Shown: positions 34,331 to 45,811, numbered from the stretch's first letter. The stretch is DNA of 64,000 nt from Monodelphis domestica (GCF_027887165.1 NC_077227.1:355684850-355748849); one strand, 5' to 3'. A program made the numbers and translations. Notes: a model not told the origin generated them from the sequence alone.

Positions 34331-34480
34331 TTTTTTTAAACTTTACTTTCTAAGACAAGGGCAAGAGATTAGGGAAACAGGATTATGTGAGTTGCCCAAG
34401 GCCATATAGCTAGAAAGTATCTGCAGTCACATCTGAAGCCAGGTCTTCCAGATTCCAGGCCTGGTGCTCTATCCCCTGTG
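34331..34480 (-). mobile_element. tRNA-derived SINE, diverged
   Basis: Antisense: TTTTTAAACTTTACTTTC, GTTGCCCAAGGCCATATAGC, CTGGTGCTCTATCCC. Confidence 0.7.
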
Positions 34481-34576
34481 AGAAAATAGATTTCTGTTCA
34501 TAGTCAGGAGAACATCAATATTTGAGAGAGAGATGGATATTCAGATTTTCCCTACTACATTGCTGAACCCAATTCT

Positions 34577-34745
34577 GGAGCAGCTAGGTAGCTCAGAAGA
34601 CAAAGAGCCAGGCCTGGATATAGGAGGTCCCGGGTTCCAGTTTGGCCTCAGACCTGAGCTCCAACATATACTATAGTGATGTAGTCAGGCCAAAATCTCT
34701 GAGTCCATTTTATCATCTGTAAAATGGGGCTAGTAATAATAATAC
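34577..34745 (+). mobile_element. SINE, internally rearranged
   Basis: Sense head GGAGCAGCTAGGTAGCTCAG, box B GGTTCCAGTTTGG. It then continues into a MIR-like segment TTTTATCATCTGTAAAATGGGGC instead of the usual body. Confidence 0.65.
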
Positions 34746-35079
34746 TTTGCTAGTCAGCTTTGGATAGACAGGACCAATTCCGCTCCGCCTACTCTCTCTG
34801 ACCAAAGGAAAAATATCTTTAAAAGGGATGCTTTGCCTGCTGTGCCTTCAACATCTGGCTTCATTGGAAGAAACACAGTCTTTCATAAAGTGCTATTTAT
34901 GATCCTGCAATTGCCAATATATACATCCATATGCCATCCATTGAGATATTAATCTTGTCAGCTGCCCTCTGTGAGCTAAGAAATTATCTACTGAATATGT
35001 CATGTCCAAACATGTTTCTTTTGGCACTTTCCTTCCCCAAATACAGATGCTGCGGAACCAAAACTCTGATTAAGTGGCC

Positions 35080-35255
35080 GTCAGGATCAAAGAGAATTTG
35101 GGTCTTGAGCCTGGCTCTACCCCTGACTTGCTGATGTGACTTGGCCAAGTTTGTATTTACTCTCTCTGACCTCAGTTCCCTCATCTGAAAGATGAGATAT
35201 TTGAATTAAATAATTTTCAAGGACTTTTTAGCTTTAACATTCTGTACTTCAGTGA
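35080..35255 (+). mobile_element. MIR-type SINE remnant
   Basis: TGGGTCTTGAGCCTGGCTCTACC, GTGACTTGGCCAAGTTTG, CCTCAGTTCCCTCATCTGAAAG. Confidence 0.65.
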
Positions 35256-35579
35256 CCTCCGCTCAGAGAGGGACCAGATATAGCCTCACCCAAAGCGGGT
35301 CCTTGAGGCTAAATTCACAGTGTGGTTTGGGATAAGGATCCTGACCAATCAAATCAAAGTATTTATTGAGAGACTGAAACTATGTACAAGACCTATTTGT
35401 AAAAAGGTGTTTATGTACATAACATGATAGATGTATGATAAAGTATCTACTCTTTCTTCTCTCCAACTAGATAATCAACACATTAAAGAAAGGAAATTTG
35501 TTCTATACCTTTTGGAATTCTCCTATGTTATAAAACCATAGAATGATACAGAATAGAGGGATCTCAGAACATCAAATAT

Positions 35580-35690
35580 TCTACCTCTGGTAGACTTAAG
35601 TTCTTTGAAGGCAGGGACAGTCTTGTCCTGATCTTTATTAACACAACACCTCAAATATAGGTATCTAGTAAATATTTGTTAAGTCTTGAC
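35580..35690 (+). mobile_element. L2-type LINE 3' remnant
   Basis: TAAGTTCTTTGAAGGCAGGGACAGTC then TAGTAAATATTTGTTAAG, the usual L2-like end. Confidence 0.55.
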
Positions 35691-35754
35691 TTTAAACAGA
35701 ATGTTAAAATTATAAGGAATCTTAGAAAAAGAAAAATGTTAAAGTCTAGAAAAT

Positions 35755-35920
35755 AGCATATTAAATGTGGAAGAAATTTGAGAGATCAACTAGTCCAGTC
35801 TCATTTTACAAAGAAGGAAACCCAGGCCTGAATTAGGAATGACTAATTAAGGACACCACAATGGCAGACCTAGGATTACAACCAAAATTCCAGGTCTCTT
35901 CACTGTACCACGTGCCTTTG
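35755..35920 (-). mobile_element. MIR-type SINE remnant
   Basis: Antisense-type order: CATTTTACAAAGAAGGAAACC, then CCTAGGATTACAACCAAAATTCC, then a TCTTCACTGTACCAC end. Confidence 0.45.
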
Positions 35921-36329
35921 AGAATACACAAATCCACAAATACCACATTATCAAATTCCCAGGAGTTTGCCTCTGCCCAACTTTGCTACCCTCATCCCCT
36001 CAGGGCTGATTAAGCATCTCTCTCTCTCCTCTGATTCCTGGGGATGAATGAGAGGTCTGTCAAGCCTGTAAATGTATTAGATAATGATCAATTCTAGAAA
36101 TGTGGGAAGTAGGAAAGGTTAGATAAGAAATGTTTCTCAATCTTCTAGTAAGGGTTAAAAAATAAATGTCAGTCCATTGAGTTTCCTACCAATCTTCCAT
36201 CTCTCCTTGCTCTACACCAACAGCAACAGATATTTATTAAGAACCCATTATGCCTAGGCGTCAGGGCTACAAAGGAAAAACAAATAAGACCATTGTCAGT
36301 GACATTGTATATGATGTTTCAGGAATATC

Positions 36330-36690
36330 CATATTCAGGATAGTGGCAAGAACATTGAGCTAGGCCTCAGGGAATCTTGGTTCCAGTTAGATCTTTACAT
36401 CTTGGAGAAATCATCCTTCTCTATGCTTTAGTTTCCTCCTCTGAGAAATAAAGAATGTTATATCTGGAAGTGACTCTAGAATAGAGAATGATAAAATGTT
36501 GGAAGGGGCTTTAGGGACAGACCATTAAGTCTAATCTCTTCATTTTACAGAGAAGAAAAGTGAGGCTCAGAGAGGAGTAATCTCTTGCCCAAGTCTACAC
36601 AACTATTTAGTGGCAAAGCCAAATCTAGAACATGGATCTCCTGGCTCTTGGTCCAAGGCTCCTTCCATTATCTCATTTTATCACCAGGAT
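36330..36690. mobile_element. Two MIR-type remnants, opposite orientations
   Basis: A sense piece at 36330-36460 (TAGTTTCCTCCTCTGAGAAAT) and an antisense piece at 36480-36690 (CATTTTACAGAGAAGAAAAGTGAGG). They are separate decayed insertions. Confidence 0.5.
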
Positions 36691-36935
36691 GTATTTTGTG
36701 AGTTTTTATTGTCACCAATGGGAAACAAGATACAAAAAATGGAAGTCTTTGGCCCGAATCCTTTGCTAGTTATTAGCATTAATGCTAGGATTAGGACTCT
36801 TAGCTATTCTGTTTCTGGTTCCTGGAGATTAGCCCCAGACTCATACTGTCTGAATTTTATAGGTGTTTTGCTTTGTCACATTTGTCTTGAAATAGATCCA
36901 TTTAACTGGGACATTTCCAGGAAGACCCGCAAAAC

Positions 36936-36939
<4 letters not shown>

Positions 36940-36983
<44 letters not shown>

Positions 36984-37013
36984 TATATATACATACATAT
37001 ATATATTTTTTAA
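36940..37013 (+). repeat. (TA)n microsatellite
   Basis: Near-perfect (AT/TA)n for about 40 bp, then interrupted ATATATACATACATATATAT. Self-complementary and likely to extrude hairpins; length probably polymorphic. Confidence 0.88.
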
Positions 37014-37369
37014 TTTATTTAGTTTATTTTATTTTTTTACTTAAAGGATACAAGACTTATGGTTTGGAGAGACCTACTTGGGATGACTGATCCAAATCAG
37101 TGGCAAAGAGGAAGAAGAAGTAGTAATAAAAACCTGCAGAGATTTGAAGCATGAAAACAAGAAGGATAGAAAAGAGTTATTAACCCTGTCTCAGGATGAT
37201 ATTACAAAAAGGAAAAGATGCTTTGTGACAGAAAACTAAACACAACTTTCACCTGAAATGTTTCTATGATCCCAGCCTGAAGATAGAATAATATAGCATT
37301 TTCTTGTGTCTTGCCTTAATTATACCTCAAGAAACTCCTATGACATAAGTAATGGAAGTATGATTTTCA

Positions 37370-37620
37370 TTTTATAGATGGGGTCATTGAGGCCCAAGGA
37401 AAGTAAGGGCTATAGAAGTCATAGATTATTATTCCTGGAAGAGAATGTTACAAGTAGAAGGAACCTAACAACACATTAAAATCAGACCTGGAAACCTAAG
37501 TCTTCTAGTCCAACAATCTGTTTTATGGAGGAGGCAACTGAAAGCTCAAAGACAGTGACTTGTTCAAGGTCACACAGATAATGAGATTCCTATATTTCCT
37601 GACTCTGAATCCAGGTTTTT
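37370..37620 (-). mobile_element. MIR-type SINE remnants
   Basis: TTCATTTTATAGATGGGGTC at 37366-37386, and AGGTCACACAGATAATGAG at 37567-37586 with a diverged end. Probably two overlapping fragments. Confidence 0.45.
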
Positions 37621-38084
37621 TTCCTCCTACTGGGTCTGTTCCCTTGTTAAAATACTAGACTAGGTTTTGAGTAGCTTTCTTTCTCTTCTCTTTTGTTGCT
37701 TTTTTCACCTTAAAATCTCATGTGAAGAAATTCCTTTGAGTATGAGTTGTTTCTTGACTCGATTCATTGTTACCATGATATCTTCCGTTGCCACAGAGCT
37801 CCCAGTAAATGAGCACACTCCTTCATAGCAGGAACTGTTCCATTTCATGTTCATAAAACAGGTATAAAAGCAAACAAAGACGATAATTTTCATAACAGTA
37901 GCACAATTCCAGTGACAACTTTTTAATTGTGGCACCAATGATAAAGTTCAGCTATGTATTACACTTAACTTGTTCCAAGGATTTTATAGTTAGTAAACAA
38001 ATCATAGTGTTATCTATGGAAGAACATGTAATAAATGCTTATTGAAGTGATTTAATATTTTTGCTACGCTTTCTTTTGCTAATA

Positions 38085-38285
38085 GTAGCAACTTGTACTA
38101 ATAGAGAACTCGACTTACAAAGTACTTTTCTCACTATAACCCAGTGAAATAATTTGGTTTTCCATATATGGAAACAAGCTCAGATAATTGGAAGTAATTT
38201 GCCTGAAGTGACATTGCTAGTTAGTGGAAGAGCCGGAACTCAAACTCAGAATTCTTTTGGAATTATTTTCCCACTACTCTCAGCT
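38085..38285 (-). mobile_element. MIR-type SINE remnant
   Basis: Antisense: TAGCAACTTGTACTAATAG, AAGTACTTTTCTCACTATAACC, GACATTGCTAGTTAGTGGAAG, then CACTACTCTC. Confidence 0.55.
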
Positions 38286-38399
38286 TCCCCTGTAGGGTAT
38301 TCTGACCCTGGAGAAAGAATCTTCAGCTCCCTTCTCTTAGATCAGAATGGCATACCAGGTACTGGGAAGCAAGTTGGAATGATAGGAGAAATCACTTAA

Positions 38400-38860
38400 T
38401 TGTTCATATACCTTTTGACTCAGAGAGCCCACCACGGAATATTTACATGCTTCAAGAAGGCTGACAACAACCTACTTATATACTAGAAAAATTTTCTCTA
38501 TTTTTTAGAGAAATGGCTGAACAAATCGGGTTGTATAATTGTAATCAAATTGTAATACATAATGAAAAATATGAGGAATTTTGGGAAACTTGGGAATGCT
38601 GATGTGACTGATGTCAATAAGTATACAGAATTAGGAGAATAATAATAAAAAGGAATTTGCACTAGGTAACTGATCGATTTTAACAACTTATCTTGGATGT
38701 CAAATATATAAAGAATAGTTAGTAAAACCAACCTTTCCTATCTAGGTAGAGAGGTGAGGATTGCCAGTGGAGAATTATATATGCTGTTATGATAACATCA
38801 TTTAGTTTTGTTTCTTTTTCTGTTACAAGGTAGGATTAAATTCTGTGTTGTGTGTATGTA
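38400..38860 (+). mobile_element. Old L1 ORF2/3' fragment
   Basis: Sense: ATACCTTTTGACTCAGAG, AGAGAAATGGCTGAACAAATC and ATTGTAATCAAATTG in L1 order. Very decayed, and truncated at both ends. Confidence 0.5.
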
Positions 38861-39149
38861 AAGAAGAAAAGAAGATAACAGTTGTGGTCTCCATTTTTCT
38901 CGAAAGAGAAGCTGAGTCCACAGAGCAATGTAGATTTTAATTTTTGAAAAACTGACCCACCAGGATCTGTCTCAACAGCACCCCCATCTCCTACCCCCAG
39001 TAAATCCTGATAGACTGTTTCAGATATAATTAGCTCAATTAAGATTCAATATATTGCTTCAAAACAGCCTTTGTTTTTCAAGTGCATACTCAAAGTGATC
39101 ACTTCATTCCTCAGATCTTAAAGTTAAAGCCACCATTATTGCCATTTGA

Positions 39150-39300
39150 ATTAGTGGAAAGAATTTTGGATTCGGAAGACCTGGCTTCAGTTTGTGACTT
39201 GTGGCCCTAAGTGGATCACTTCTCTGAATTTCAGATTTCTCATCTATAAAGTGGGGAAAATCATACTTTTACTGTTTCTTTCTCAGGATTGTCAGACACA
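39150..39300 (+). mobile_element. MIR-type SINE remnant
   Basis: Sense: TTTTGGATTCGGAAGACCTGG, CTGAATTTCAGATTTCTCATC, AAAGTGGGGAAAATC. Confidence 0.55.
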
Positions 39301-39711
39301 AAAGAAAGGAGAGCTGCTCTTCTCTCCTCTTGGTCACCCTAGGCAGAAGTTGCTCCCCAACACTGAATCCCTAAGAACCTGCGTTTTCTTCTCCATATTT
39401 TGTCCTGATGCTGCTGGCTAACATTGTCCTAACTTCAGAAGCAGTCAATCAGAACAAACTGTCAGTTGTTAGGAAAAAAACAAAGTGAAGGAGAAGACTC
39501 TGGAGCTACTCTGTAGGACAGGAATGCAGACAATAACAAAAGGAGATGGGGAGGCTGGGGATGTACTGTAAGAATATGCCCTAGAGAATATTTTTTAAGG
39601 GGTATGCTTATGCAACAAGTGTGCAGAGCCTTGGTTGAGGGTCTGAGCTGAAACTTTCTGGCCAGGATTCCTAATTAAATCTGCCCCCCTCTAACTCTCC
39701 CAACTGCTTAC

Positions 39712-39860
39712 CTCTGAGGCTCGATGCTATAAAGTCAGGCTTCCAAACAGTCCCAGGGCTGCTCCGGGCCACAGCTCACTCTTCAAGCACCTCCCTTTCC
39801 TAGCCCCGTCCGGCTTCTGCTGCTGCAAACCTCGAGTGGAGAGGCTGCCTGGGTGTGTTA
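39712..39860 (-). other. FAXDC2: Candidate FAXDC2 untranslated first exon
   Basis: On the minus strand a GC-rich, repeat-free block ends in a consensus donor, CTCAGAG|GTAAGC (exon side 39712, intron 39711 leftward). Joining it to coding exon 1 gives GCCTCAGAG-ATG with a purine at -3. The right (5') limit is estimated; no TATA box is obvious. No transcript evidence is available to me. Confidence 0.4.
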
Positions 39861-39960
39861 GTCATGTTACTGAGCAGTCAACTGGCTCATCGCAGGCACG
39901 TGATGCAAAATGAGTTGGGTCACTCACTCATGACTGCAGACAAAAATTCCCTTCTTCTAG
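39850..39960 (-). promoter_or_regulatory. Candidate FAXDC2 promoter with clustered bZIP and E-box motifs
   Basis: Within about 80 bp lie TTAGTCAT (AP-1-like), TACTGAGCAGTCA (MARE-like), GGCACGTGATGC (E-box resembling a TFEB CLEAR site), TGAGTTGGGTCA and ACTCATGACT. It sits just upstream of the candidate exon ending at 39712. Motif calls are by eye. Confidence 0.35.
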
Positions 39961-40204
39961 TAGGGCAGAGGGGCTGTGGAGGGGGTCAGGTGGGGTGGGG
40001 TTTGATTTCCTCAGCCCAGAAGAAAGTAGGACATTCTGGTGGGAGCTTAGAAACTTTGGGACCGAGTTGAGGGGGTTTGTTCCCTCCTTGAAAAGGTACT
40101 TAAGTAACATAGCAACAGCAGCCATTAATTCTGGTGAGATTAATGAGTTTTTAAAGTATTTTCCCCAAAAGGGTCCTGAGAGAAGGAGGGAGTACAAGAA
40201 TTTT

Positions 40205-40370
40205 CACTCCCCCCATTTTAGAAACAAGAAACTGAGCTCAAAAGGAGGTAGTGTCTGGCTGGCACAACATCACAGAGCTAAGTAGTGGCAGAGCCTGAAC
40301 TTTCATTCTCTCAAGTCAGGCCTTCTGATTCCTAAACACCAATGTTCTTTCTACCACACCGATATTTCAT
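40205..40370 (-). mobile_element. MIR-type SINE remnant
   Basis: Antisense: CCATTTTAGAAACAAGAAACTG, ACATCACAGAGCTAAGTAGTG, CTTTCTACCACACCG. Confidence 0.6.
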
Positions 40371-40714
40371 GCCCACCTATATTGAAGGCAGAGGGACAGG
40401 CAGCCCAGGCTGGATGTAACTGATGAAGAGATACTCTGATTTTTAAACTACCTGATGTTCTGATTGAAAAGCAATGGAATGAGGGTTATTCAAGCAAAAG
40501 TGAAGACAGGCTGAATAGCTGCCAAGCACTCACTATGGAGGAAGTTCCTAGGGCAATTGTGTTAAAAATCAAGCATGCCTTTTAAGTTTTGGCGTTTTTT
40601 TTTTACCCAAAAAGGCTTTCCCTATTGTCTTAGTTTCTAATAGCAGTTGCAAGTCGATGCCTCTATAGACCAGTATTTCTCTTTTTTTTTTTTGACCAGT
40701 AATTCTTTTTGGAG

Positions 40715-40880
40715 ATGTGTGACTTTGAAATTCATCTGCCTGTGTTTTTAAACAAGTCCTCTAACTTTTGTGGCTCTCCAGTTTCTTCAACTATAAAATT
40801 AGCACAAGGATACACTGTGTTAACTTCCTCATGAGGGTGTTTTGAAATGGAATGACAAAGTATTAGGCACTATGTGCCAA
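40715..40880 (+). mobile_element. MIR-type SINE remnant
   Basis: Sense: TTAAACAAGTCCTCTAACTTT, CTCCAGTTTCTTCAACTATAAAAT. Confidence 0.45.
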
Positions 40881-42379
40881 GTACTTCTCTGAGTGCACAT
40901 TCTAATTCAGGTAGATGAGGGTGGGGTGTAAAAACAATACACAGAGAAGAATTCAACTCAGTGTACACTAAAATTGGGGTCCTTAGGTCATTTCCTTACA
41001 TGGAAATCACTAGAAATGGGAGTTGTTTTTTGAGGCTGGGTGGGCAGGAAACACAAGTCATTACTCTACTCTCCCAGAAAATTTTATATATTTATGTAAA
41101 TAAATACATATACATACACACATAATACATGTATATAATTTTTAATAGTTTAAACATCACCCAAGCTGGTTCTGTTTCCATAATATGTTCCTCAGTCTAG
41201 AAAATATGAAGTTATCTTCGACTCTTTTTCCTTCATCTTCCTCTGTGCACTGGAGATATCCTCTGGAATGTGCCAGATTCATCTATTTTTCATTCCCATA
41301 ACCACCTTATTAAATAAATAAAATGGATCAGTGATCTTATATAGGCATTCTCTCCATTGGTCCTGATTATGGCCCATCTATATTTTCTTATGTTTGTGAC
41401 TTTTGTCTATGAGTTGCATAAATCCTCCTTAGGAAGACCATTTCATATGTCAGGGGCATCCCTTGCTCCGCTCCTGATACATCGATGGCCTACCTTTTTT
41501 AAAAGATCCTGAATAATACTTATGACATACTTAATTGGTAATATTTATATTTTTGGTTAGTAATATGTTGTATACCTAATTCACATTCACCTTGTGTTTT
41601 CCCTATTGCCCTTTGGTTGAACTCAACCTTAATCTTTTAGAGATTAAAAATACTATTGTAAAAAAAGGTGGGCCTTTGTTTCACCTTCTCACTGTGTGGA
41701 ATGATCCTAGATTCTCAAGGCTGGGCTGACAAAGTACAAGCTCTGACAGTTCTCACCAAATGAAAAGGTAAAAGAATAGGGCCTGGTGCTAGATTTCATG
41801 CCTAGTTGTATATCTGTGATCAGAGAACCAGACTTGCTAAATTTGAGCTTCAGCTAATCTAAATAACTATGCTCATCACCTGAAGCTGAAGGATGAGGAA
41901 CTTTTTAGCCATAGAAACTCTTAAAAAACTATCTGTTGAAGTTATGAGGGAGACTTTGATCTTCATCAATCACCACCAATATTGACATTATCTAATATGT
42001 GGAATCTAGATTTCTCTGCCTGACTTCCAAGATCCTTTAAACTCTGGTTCCATGTGTTAATTCCCCACCATTTTCTCCACAGGTATCCTCCACTCAACAA
42101 ATGTGATTCTCCAGACTGTGCTGAGAAACCTTTTCTATCATTATAAAGCCACACTCCAGCCCTAGAATTCTCACATAAGGATGTGCCTTCTATTCCTTTG
42201 ATCTCTCTTGAGGGCTGGATGTTTCCTCTTAGAATCTTCATTTAAAAGGATGCCTAAGCTATCTATATCTCATTCTTTTGCAGGCTGCACTTCGAACTTT
42301 CTCCACCATACTCTGGCTTTGTAGGGTACCTTTTTTTCCCCTCTCTCAAGCCCATACCTTTCTTTTATGTATTGCCTTT

Positions 42380-42485
42380 CCATATTAGAATGTAAACTCC
42401 TTGAGGGTAGGAACTGTCTATTTCTATTACCAGCTTATCATTTAGCCTGGAACAATAGTAATCAATGAATAATCAACTGTATAAG
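42380..42485 (+). mobile_element. L2-type LINE 3' remnant
   Basis: TTAGAATGTAAACTCCTTGAGGGTAGGAACTG followed by ACAATAGTAATCAATGAATAA. Confidence 0.6.
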
Positions 42486-42879
42486 TACCAGGTTGAGGGT
42501 AGCCAATGGGCCTCAAATCTGTCAGTAAGTTAAGGGAATGTCTACTTAAGCATGTGAAGACTTGCCTTGGTGGCTGAGAATAATTTGTTCAACAGCCCAC
42601 AAAGGTGGCTAAAGCAGATGCTATGGATAGCTTAGAGCTTGGTCAGACACTGAAGATGCCAAGGTCATTCACTTTATCCCCTGGGCCATCAAATCTTGTC
42701 TTTTGCCTTGTGACTGGACTTCAATGATTTTGGAAGAGAGAGTGGGATTAACCTTTTGTGCAAATTGACCTCACTCAAATCTAATTCTCCAGCAAATCAA
42801 GATATTGCCCATACCATAATGTCCTTTGGTCCTCTCCCAGTATGAAGGATGAAGAACAATAACAATACAGGTTCAGGAC

Positions 42880-43080
42880 TCTGCATCCAGTTCCCTCTGA
42901 ATCTTCCCACATTTCTCTTCAGGCTTTTCCCTTCAACTGAAATACTCTCTCATCCCCTTTCTCATCCTTCAAGGCCTAACCTAAGTCTCAGTTTCTTAAA
43001 GCCTTCACTCTTTACGTTACCTCAGATCATTTTCTCTATTCTCTGAACTTTAATGGTAACTCAAGAGTCAATATCTAGTC
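42880..43080 (+). mobile_element. L2-type LINE remnant
   Basis: Contains CATCCTTCAAGGCCTAACC and TAAAGCCTTCACTCTTTACG, matching the L2 3' region in sense. Confidence 0.45.
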
Positions 43081-43329
43081 AAAATAATCTGATTTAGCAC
43101 TTAATTGTTACTTCATGTGTTAGGAAACAGAAAATGTTGTTTTCCCTCCAAGGGAATATTCTTTCCCTCCAACTTAATTATTCTCTATATGTATTTATGT
43201 ATATTTTATATATAACATATAATTACTATTAAATTCTTGGAGTTTTCTATGTCAGATGTTTCTACTACTTCAACCTTTCAGTCCTTCTACAACCCCTTGC
43301 ATTCTTTCTACTTGTAATCCCAGAGTTTA

Positions 43330-43530
43330 GCATAGTAGGGCTAGAGTCAGGAAGACTAGTCTTCTCTGAGTTCAAATCTCGCCTCAGGCACTTACTAGCT
43401 CTATCACCCTAGGCAAGTCACAGCTCTGTTTCCTTATCTGCAAAATGAGTTAGAGAAGGAAAAGGAAACCATTCCCCTGTCTTTGCCAAGGATACTGCAA
43501 ACATGAAGAGTTAAGACAAAAACAATTAAC
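43330..43530 (+). mobile_element. tRNA-RTE chimeric SINE
   Basis: Sense tRNA-like part (GAGTTCAAATCTCGCCTCAGG) joined to an RTE-derived tail (GAGAAGGAAAAGGAAACCATTCCCC, CTTTGCCAAGGATACTGCAAAC). This is a different SINE family from the CAGCTGCCCC type. Confidence 0.7.
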
Positions 43531-43546
43531 ACAAGGCCCGTCATAC

Positions 43547-43632
43547 TTGTTGTTATTCAGTTGTGTCCAACTCTTCATGATCTAATGACCAATTGTCCAT
43601 GAGGTTTTCTTGGCAAAGATACTAGTGTACTT
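43547..43632 (-). mobile_element. RTE-derived SINE tail, inverted
   Basis: Antisense TGTTGTTATTCAGTTGTGTCC, AACTCTTCATGATC, GAGGTTTTCTTGGCAAAGATACTAG, the RTE/BovB-like tail. Only the tail is left, 17 bp from a sense copy of the same family. Confidence 0.7.
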
Positions 43633-43639
43633 TGATTTG

Positions 43640-45240
43640 ATTTGCTCCCACCATTTTAATAAAACCACTCCCTCAAAGGTTAACCCTCCCATTTACCACA
43701 TCTAATGACCTTTATAGTCCTTATTTTTCTTTAGGTATTTACTATTTTTAACACACCTTTCCTTCCTAGAGATGAGAGCTTTGCCTTTAAAGTCACTCTC
43801 ACGGTTCTCCCTCCTGCTCCATATTCCCCTAATGTTTCATTGATCCTTTGTTTTCCTGACCCCTTAGAGTATGTGTTCCTTAAAGTTCTGTTCTTGGCTC
43901 TCTTTTCTCATTATACTTCTTTCAGTGTCATCAACTCATTTACTTCTACAGCTTCATCTATCATCTCCACACAGAATTTAAATGTTGAAATTTTTATTTC
44001 TAATATACAAGGAACTCTTCTCATGACCCCTAGACCACATCTGAAGCTAATAAGATATCTGTCCCACAACAATTCAAACTTCTGCAAAATTCCTCCCCCA
44101 ATTAACCACAGCCACTAGCTAGTACAGGTCTTAATTGCAAATGGTTTCAATAACATCCTGACAAGCCTTCCTGCTTCCATGTTCTCCCCTTTTGTCAGAC
44201 TAATTTTACTAATTCATAAATTTGGTCATGTGCTCAAAAAATTTACAAGTGGTTTCCTATTTCCCCTAGTAAAATTTAAATTTCTTTGCTTTGGCGTTTG
44301 AGGCTTGACAAACTATGATTCTAGACTTATTTTATAAGGAAATAATTCTTGTATTCAGTTCCCTATCCAAACTTGACTTCTATTTCTTCCTGCAGTCTCC
44401 TAACTCCATTCTTTACTCATATTGTTTGCTATATCTGGGACCTCCACCATCTCCATCTTTTCTTTTCTTTTCTTTTCTTTTTTTAATTAATTTAGAATAT
44501 TTTTCCATGGTTCCATGGTTCATGTTCTTTCCCTCCCCTGTTCCCTCCCAACTCCTGGGGCTGATAAGCAATCCACTGGGTTATACATGTATCATTGTTC
44601 AAAACCTATTTCCATGTTATTAATATTTGCAACAAAGTGATCATTTAAAATCAAAATCCCCAATCATATCTCCATTGAACCATGTGATCAATCTATCATA
44701 TGTTATTCTTCAGTGTTTCTGTTCCCACAGTTCTTTCTCTGGATGTGGATAGTGTTCTTTCTCATAAATTCCTCTGGATTGTCCTGGGTCATTGCATTGC
44801 TGCTAGCAGAAAAGTCTTATTACATTCAATTGTGCCACAGTGTATCAGTCTCTGTGTACAATGTTCTCCTGGTTCTGCTCCTCTCACTCTGCATCAATTC
44901 CTGGAGGTGGTTCCAGTTCACATGGAATTCCTCCAGTTCATCATTCCTTCTAGCACAGTAGTATTCCATCACCACCATATACCTCAATTTGTTCAGCCAT
45001 TCCCTAATCGATGGACATCCCCTCATTTTCCATTTTTTTGCCACCACAAGAGCATGGCTATAAATATTTTTGTACATGTATTTTTCCTTATTATCTCTTT
45101 GGGGTACAAACCCAGCAGTGGTATTGCGGGATCAAAGCGTCTCCATCTTTGTGTACTGAATCTTACTCATTCTCTAAAGAGCTCTATTTATGCTACTTCC
45201 TTCAGAAAGTTTTCCTTGATTTTTGTCCTCATTCATTATT
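43640..45240 (+). mobile_element. L2-type LINE remnant, interrupted by an L1
   Basis: The pieces 43640-44449 and 45151-45240 read on: CCTTCCTGCTTCCATGTTCTCC and TTTGAGGCTTGACAAACTATG, then across the L1 into GAATCTTACTCATTC and TTCAGAAAGTTTTCCTTGATT. Low similarity, ancient. Confidence 0.45.
44461..45139 (-). mobile_element. 5'-truncated L1 with TSD
   Basis: 679 bp in antisense: T/C-rich tail end, 3'UTR (CCATGGTTCCATGGTTCATG), then ORF2 C-terminus, whose antisense frame encodes MVVMEYYCARRNDELEEF. Flanked by TCTCCATCTTT at 44450-44460 and 45140-45150. Confidence 0.92.
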
Positions 45241-45635
45241 CTTTTAGGGTGATTTCACAAAAGAATTTTGCTAATAGCAAGATGGTTTTATTTATTTTTC
45301 TTTAACTCATACAAGGAAAGGCTTGAAGTTTAAGAGTATATCCAAAGACTAGTATACTGAGAGTGAGGCAAGGACAACATGAGAAGGTCTTATACAACAG
45401 AGAGGTCATTAGGCTTTGAGATGAAAAATATCTCTTGTTTCAGGCATAAAGAGCAGGGAAATCCTTCTTCATCTCTTCCACATCTAGCATGCTGACCCTA
45501 AGGTTTGGGAGTAAAACTAGTCCATCACATGTACTAGAATAGTCCTCACTTCAGGGGACAGAAGGGCAGTACATTTCCCAGATCAAGAACAAAATAGGCT
45601 CCAACCATGGTTTTTATGCAGATAAAAAGGGTCTT

Positions 45636-45811
45636 TAAAAAAACCCCTTACTTTCTGTCCTAGTAGCAATTCTAAGACAGAAGAGTGGCAATACTTGGCA
45701 ATGGTGGGTAAGTGACTTGCCCAGGGTTACACAGCTTGGAAGTATCTGAGGCCAAATTTGAACCTTAGTCTTCTTGTCATCTATCCACCATGCTACCTCA
45801 CTTGCCCCTAA
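45636..45811 (-). mobile_element. tRNA-derived SINE with TSD
   Basis: Antisense: CCCCTTACTTTCTGTCC, TTGCCCAGGGTTACACAGC, head CACTTGCCCC. Duplication AAAAAGGGTCTT at 45624-45635 and 45812-45823. Confidence 0.88.

Larger units (their letters stand above)
28016..39711 (-). other. FAXDC2 5' intron, presumed
   Basis: 11.7 kb between coding exon 1 and the candidate untranslated exon. Repeats are listed separately. The stretches 28030-28780, 31910-32530, 33080-33480 and 37010-37300 show no repeat I recognise. There is no coding exon with splice sites that I can support. Confidence 0.55.

Noticed and set aside
37705..37938. A small secreted-like protein frame on the minus strand
   Set aside because: Hydrophobic and Cys-containing, but with no splice context, promoter or conservation evidence; compatible with chance.
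44700..45305. A 201-codon open frame on the plus strand
   Set aside because: It is the antisense of an L1 ORF2 C-terminus and runs on into L2-type sequence, so it is not a gene.
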